Below, piece after piece: positions 35,441 to 35,464 of a DNA stretch of 35,464 nucleotides. The notes under the pieces were generated by a model. It was not told the origin of the DNA and did no database searches. It was given only the letters and a program-made list of their open reading frames with translations. The stretch comes from Planctomycetota bacterium (GTDB lineage Bacteria > Planctomycetota > Planctomycetia > Planctomycetales > Planctomycetaceae), in NCBI GenBank assembly GCA_027624335.1, contig JAQBWV010000044.1:1-35464 (forward strand). Direction: 5' to 3'. A program made the position numbers and the translations under genes. The first letter of the stretch is position 1. The number at the start of each line of letters is the position of its first letter.

Positions 35441-35464
35441 TATTTGTAGCTCCTGGTGCTGAGG

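Overview
The window reads as chromosome of a planctomycete, probably a Planctomycetaceae relative. The evidence is moderate-to-high GC, many leaderless or weak-SD genes, a tandem-fused UvrA, HEAT-repeat M1 peptidases and secreted beta-propeller proteins. One trait I associate with planctomycete genomes is G-rich/C-rich heptamer tracts inserted inside coding sequence. This placement comes from family knowledge, not from a search. There is no rRNA, tRNA, CRISPR array, transposase or prophage gene in the window.

Layout. 1-717: a frameshifted remnant of a DUF2071-like gene. 767-4501 (minus): a four-PAS cytoplasmic histidine kinase, a stand-alone LigD-type 3'-phosphoesterase and a TIM-barrel sugar-phosphate isomerase/epimerase. 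4900-5340: a small lipoprotein. 5516-7006 (minus): leucyl aminopeptidase, divergent from 7273-14778, a 2501-residue UvrA made of two complete UvrA copies plus a ~420-residue extra C-terminus, interrupted by at least six heptamer-repeat inserts. 14824-17982 (minus): phosphoglycerate dehydrogenase (SerA) and a WbpE-like sugar aminotransferase. 18611-22610 (plus): a thiolase and a secreted M1 aminopeptidase with HEAT repeats. 22644-24980 (minus): UPF0173 metallo-hydrolase, GmhA-like isomerase and a secreted beta-propeller protein. 25208-26992 (minus): an unrecognised secreted protein. 27627-32144 (plus): a membrane protein ending in a catalase-like domain, followed after 69 bp by a lipoxygenase. 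32141-32362: a small ORF. 32524-34431 (minus): HtpG. 34670-35440 (minus): SdhB, with partner subunits presumably beyond the right edge.

Most interesting system: the 27627-32144 pair. The lipoxygenase keeps all five iron ligands, including the C-terminal isoleucine. The gene just upstream carries a catalase-like domain on a polytopic membrane anchor. The order matches the natural catalase-related allene oxide synthase/lipoxygenase fusions of corals and some cyanobacteria, but here the parts are two genes, the catalase-like part is membrane-tethered, and Tyr stands where the distal heme His is expected. I infer a membrane-associated oxylipin pathway with unusual second-step chemistry, or a heme-free lipid-binding partner.

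Second most interesting: uvrA, which combines tandem duplication, a tail containing a duplicated GRKWH motif, and heptamer inserts confined to linkers.
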